Below are positions 63,601-64,000 of a stretch of DNA of 64,000 nt, piece by piece; within the stretch, counting starts at the first letter, position 1; every line of letters starts with the position of its first letter. Origin of the DNA: a bacterium (GTDB lineage: Bacteria; Vulcanimicrobiota; Xenobia; Xenobiales; JADMJV01); NCBI GenBank assembly GCA_018780265.1, contig JADMJV010000042.1, forward strand, positions 20,426 to 84,425. Direction: 5' to 3'. The notes beneath the pieces are model-generated. The model was given only the letters and a program-made list of their open reading frames with translations, was not told the origin of the DNA and did no database searches. The position numbers and the translations under genes are program-made.

Positions 63601-63712
63601 GAAAAGTAAAGCGCAGGCCCTAAAACAAGCCCAGTGCGGCCTGCTGGCCCAGGAAAAATACCACCACCCCTTCTTCTGGGCCCCCTTCATCCTGATCGGC
63701 GACTGGCGCTAG
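60608..63712 (+). CDS. exported TPR-CHAT protein (caspase-like peptidase domain)
   Basis: 1034 residues. A signal peptide (FRLGVLLLLLATTALAQ, cleavage after ~24) leads into ~600 residues of helical repeats of TPR type (AERRIKRQIAACRLGQGLPH, GKVYLAQGRMNEATADFQKA) and a helical linker. The C-terminal ~330 residues are a CHAT domain: LAVIPFDFLLYLPFQAL, the His in LHFATHGILN (897) and the Cys in LSACQTALGE (943) form the caspase-like dyad, and SLWSVEDQSTRDLM follows. In CRISPR type III-E and elsewhere CHAT domains are proteases gated by TPRs; here the protein is extracytoplasmic. No substrate gene is obvious; the CHAP-like operon is divergent. Confidence 0.85.
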   Translation: MATACKMFRLGVLLLLLATTALAQSALLGAFVDQLEALVARRDFNAAAKLVESQPQVAQEAFVFMAYTLNSMDPEVQQEAVVMLNVIARTFQIRGNHEMAQLLASNGKALADSVWQGTVLAGGGSTDPPAGGQANPETVAMLCITVGNFADAESMLRQALAQRPGPVAERRIKRQIAACRLGQGLPHEALRQVEELLKTSSDSHEKLASELLASHCAYRTGLRAKLNEHIQKARALASIEPGPYGQVARYLLESHQLSFDLLSNPDLPVDDIMRRHASCWKEIQSFKPTSKEELAPFTSELWWVMDVFENTWLWSVGSAKVRPGEEADPRLKEIGPNVTVFFELGKTLGSLSHLEVTFSSLDFLQNIAGAYLQDADLKNSQPLLGRLETSLPTLYQGCQQLQKVVGSAPISTTRGSISRLMARLYQLKALQSVKTAQAGFTDEVRKSIEEDLSRADSFAEQADNIDTHLQILQTRLDYLQSARPSNWQQAAQDSLGNYAKIPGATTGRPAQFAIYSERGKVYLAQGRMNEATADFQKAVDTLEADLRDSGTSAGRSQAIRSIHRQLYEDLAKAQAQQGKSGAAFETLDRLQQVQSFGNFKLQDMQKRVRGGDLATLTRAGEVQAQLQASEREVVALKSGRADQGLIDKAVQVLASNRSAYYSCVSDLEQKYPEFRKLDIKPINFSKLQRSIPANTLVVQYFASKDELFILQASRENVMVRKVPVGKAELQRLVRDFRQRILKYPETGGRFSWSGPEGEAFKKTATQLYAHLIAPVEADLAGKEALAVIPFDFLLYLPFQALASEAGGKLQFLIEKKQVVVLCKAADLDQVFGAPASKTGSLVAFGNPDGTLPAASDEAKALKDIFPGSRVFLTAEATTDRLQGVQAPSVAYLHFATHGILNSGDPRMSYLAMARGNKLSVTDIVGYRLDGPSSDLNLVTLSACQTALGEINHDGSDLRGLADAFSLAGCRSVVASLWSVEDQSTRDLMVEFYKALKEGKSKAQALKQAQCGLLAQEKYHHPFFWAPFILIGDWR

Positions 63713-63969
63713 CATTCGTTATATCGTCCGCTTTGACAAATTCACGGCGATTTGCCCGTCGTCCGTCACTTTCAGGCAAAAACCCAACAAATGCGCATCG
63801 TCCAGGACGACGTTTCTGAAGAGGGGCGAGATTACTCCTGCAACGCAATTGCATACTTTTTTTGCCGGGTCAGCCGTGACCCGCCCCCACCCGATAGACA
63901 ACGTTCTCGATCCACCAAACGCACCGTGCGGTGTCCATAGAACCGCACCATTGTTCAAGGAGGCCAGGG

Positions 63970-64000
63970 ATGTGCGTGGGACGACAGCACCTCAAGCCGG
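63970..64000 (+). CDS. start of a gene running off the window
   Basis: ATG 63970 is preceded by a consensus ribosome-binding site (AAGGAGG, 63957-63963, six bases away). Only ten codons are visible (MCVGRQHLKP), too few to identify. The 257 bases between it and the CHAT gene contain no convincing gene; a 79-codon minus-strand frame there lacks a ribosome-binding site and is judged spurious. Confidence 0.45.
   Translation, partial: MCVGRQHLKP

Noticed and set aside
63719..63958. 79-codon minus-strand frame after the CHAT gene
   Set aside because: No ribosome-binding site, no recognisable domain, and atypical composition for this genome.

Overview
The window is a GC-rich, densely packed bacterial chromosome segment. 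Lipoprotein signals, a family 9 (heptosyltransferase-like) glycosyltransferase and type IV pilus ATPases point to a didermic (Gram-negative type) cell. Pyruvate:ferredoxin oxidoreductase, a HoxEFUYH NAD-linked [NiFe] hydrogenase, PEP synthase, formate-THF ligase and FeoABC point to an organism that lives at least part-time without oxygen. Phylum cannot be fixed by reading; no rRNA or ribosomal protein gene is present. Genes such as the RUS/DUF647 protein, the secreted CHAT-TPR protein and the PilB-zinc ribbon-receiver fusion are unlike a typical proteobacterium.

Layout. 1-6 kb: end of a lipoprotein gene, a P2-type cation ATPase with two RCK (TrkA-like) proteins, then an insertion-element graveyard around a tRNA-Ala(CGC). 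6-11.5 kb: miscellaneous membrane and secreted proteins (DUF3054, NHL propeller, TerB/SEC-C pair, UbiA-like prenyltransferase, YVTN propeller). 11.5-44.6 kb: a redox, stress and central-metabolism island with three universal stress proteins, an SQR-like flavoprotein, putrescine aminotransferase, OsmC plus dihaem cytochrome c, pyruvate:ferredoxin oxidoreductase with a DHOD-like partner, STAS, DUF2267, formate-THF ligase, PilB fusion, DUF1269, a DUF1611/M20 pair, and ppsA-hoxEFUYHW. 44.7-45.5 kb: an A-rich two-gene insert of possible foreign origin. 45.5-64 kb: RUS-family protein, dCTP deaminase, CDGSH protein, isochorismatase, PilT, an Lhr-like helicase, FeoABC, a PhyH-type dioxygenase, a Met/Gly-rich CHAP-like protein and a secreted CHAT-TPR protein.

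The most striking signal is not a gene. Twelve copies of the palindrome TGAY-N4-RTCA (the core of an FNR/FixK/Dnr site) lie between genes from 4.67 to 44.62 kb. In nearly every case a -10-like hexamer is centred exactly 32 bp from the centre of the palindrome. That is the geometry of class II FNR/CRP activation (site at -41.5). The predicted regulon links the cation ATPase, Usp proteins, SQR-like flavoprotein, a 29-residue membrane peptide with putrescine aminotransferase, OsmC/cytochrome c, nifJ, DUF2267, DUF1269, a flavin-reductase-like protein, ppsA-hox, an esterase and perhaps the PilB fusion. It reads as an anoxia or dormancy programme: hydrogen and pyruvate redox balancing, ion control and stress proteins. 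The regulator itself is not in the window.

Signs of decay: a cation-efflux (CDF) gene reduced to its first ~63 codons and its last ~18 codons, an IS200/IS605 transposase scrap, a 19-bp repeat present once in each orientation at 4.69 and 9.08 kb, and an orphan strong ribosome-binding site at 4.81 kb. Gene borders are very tight, with many 4-base start/stop overlaps in operons and convergent 3' overlaps of up to 155 bp.
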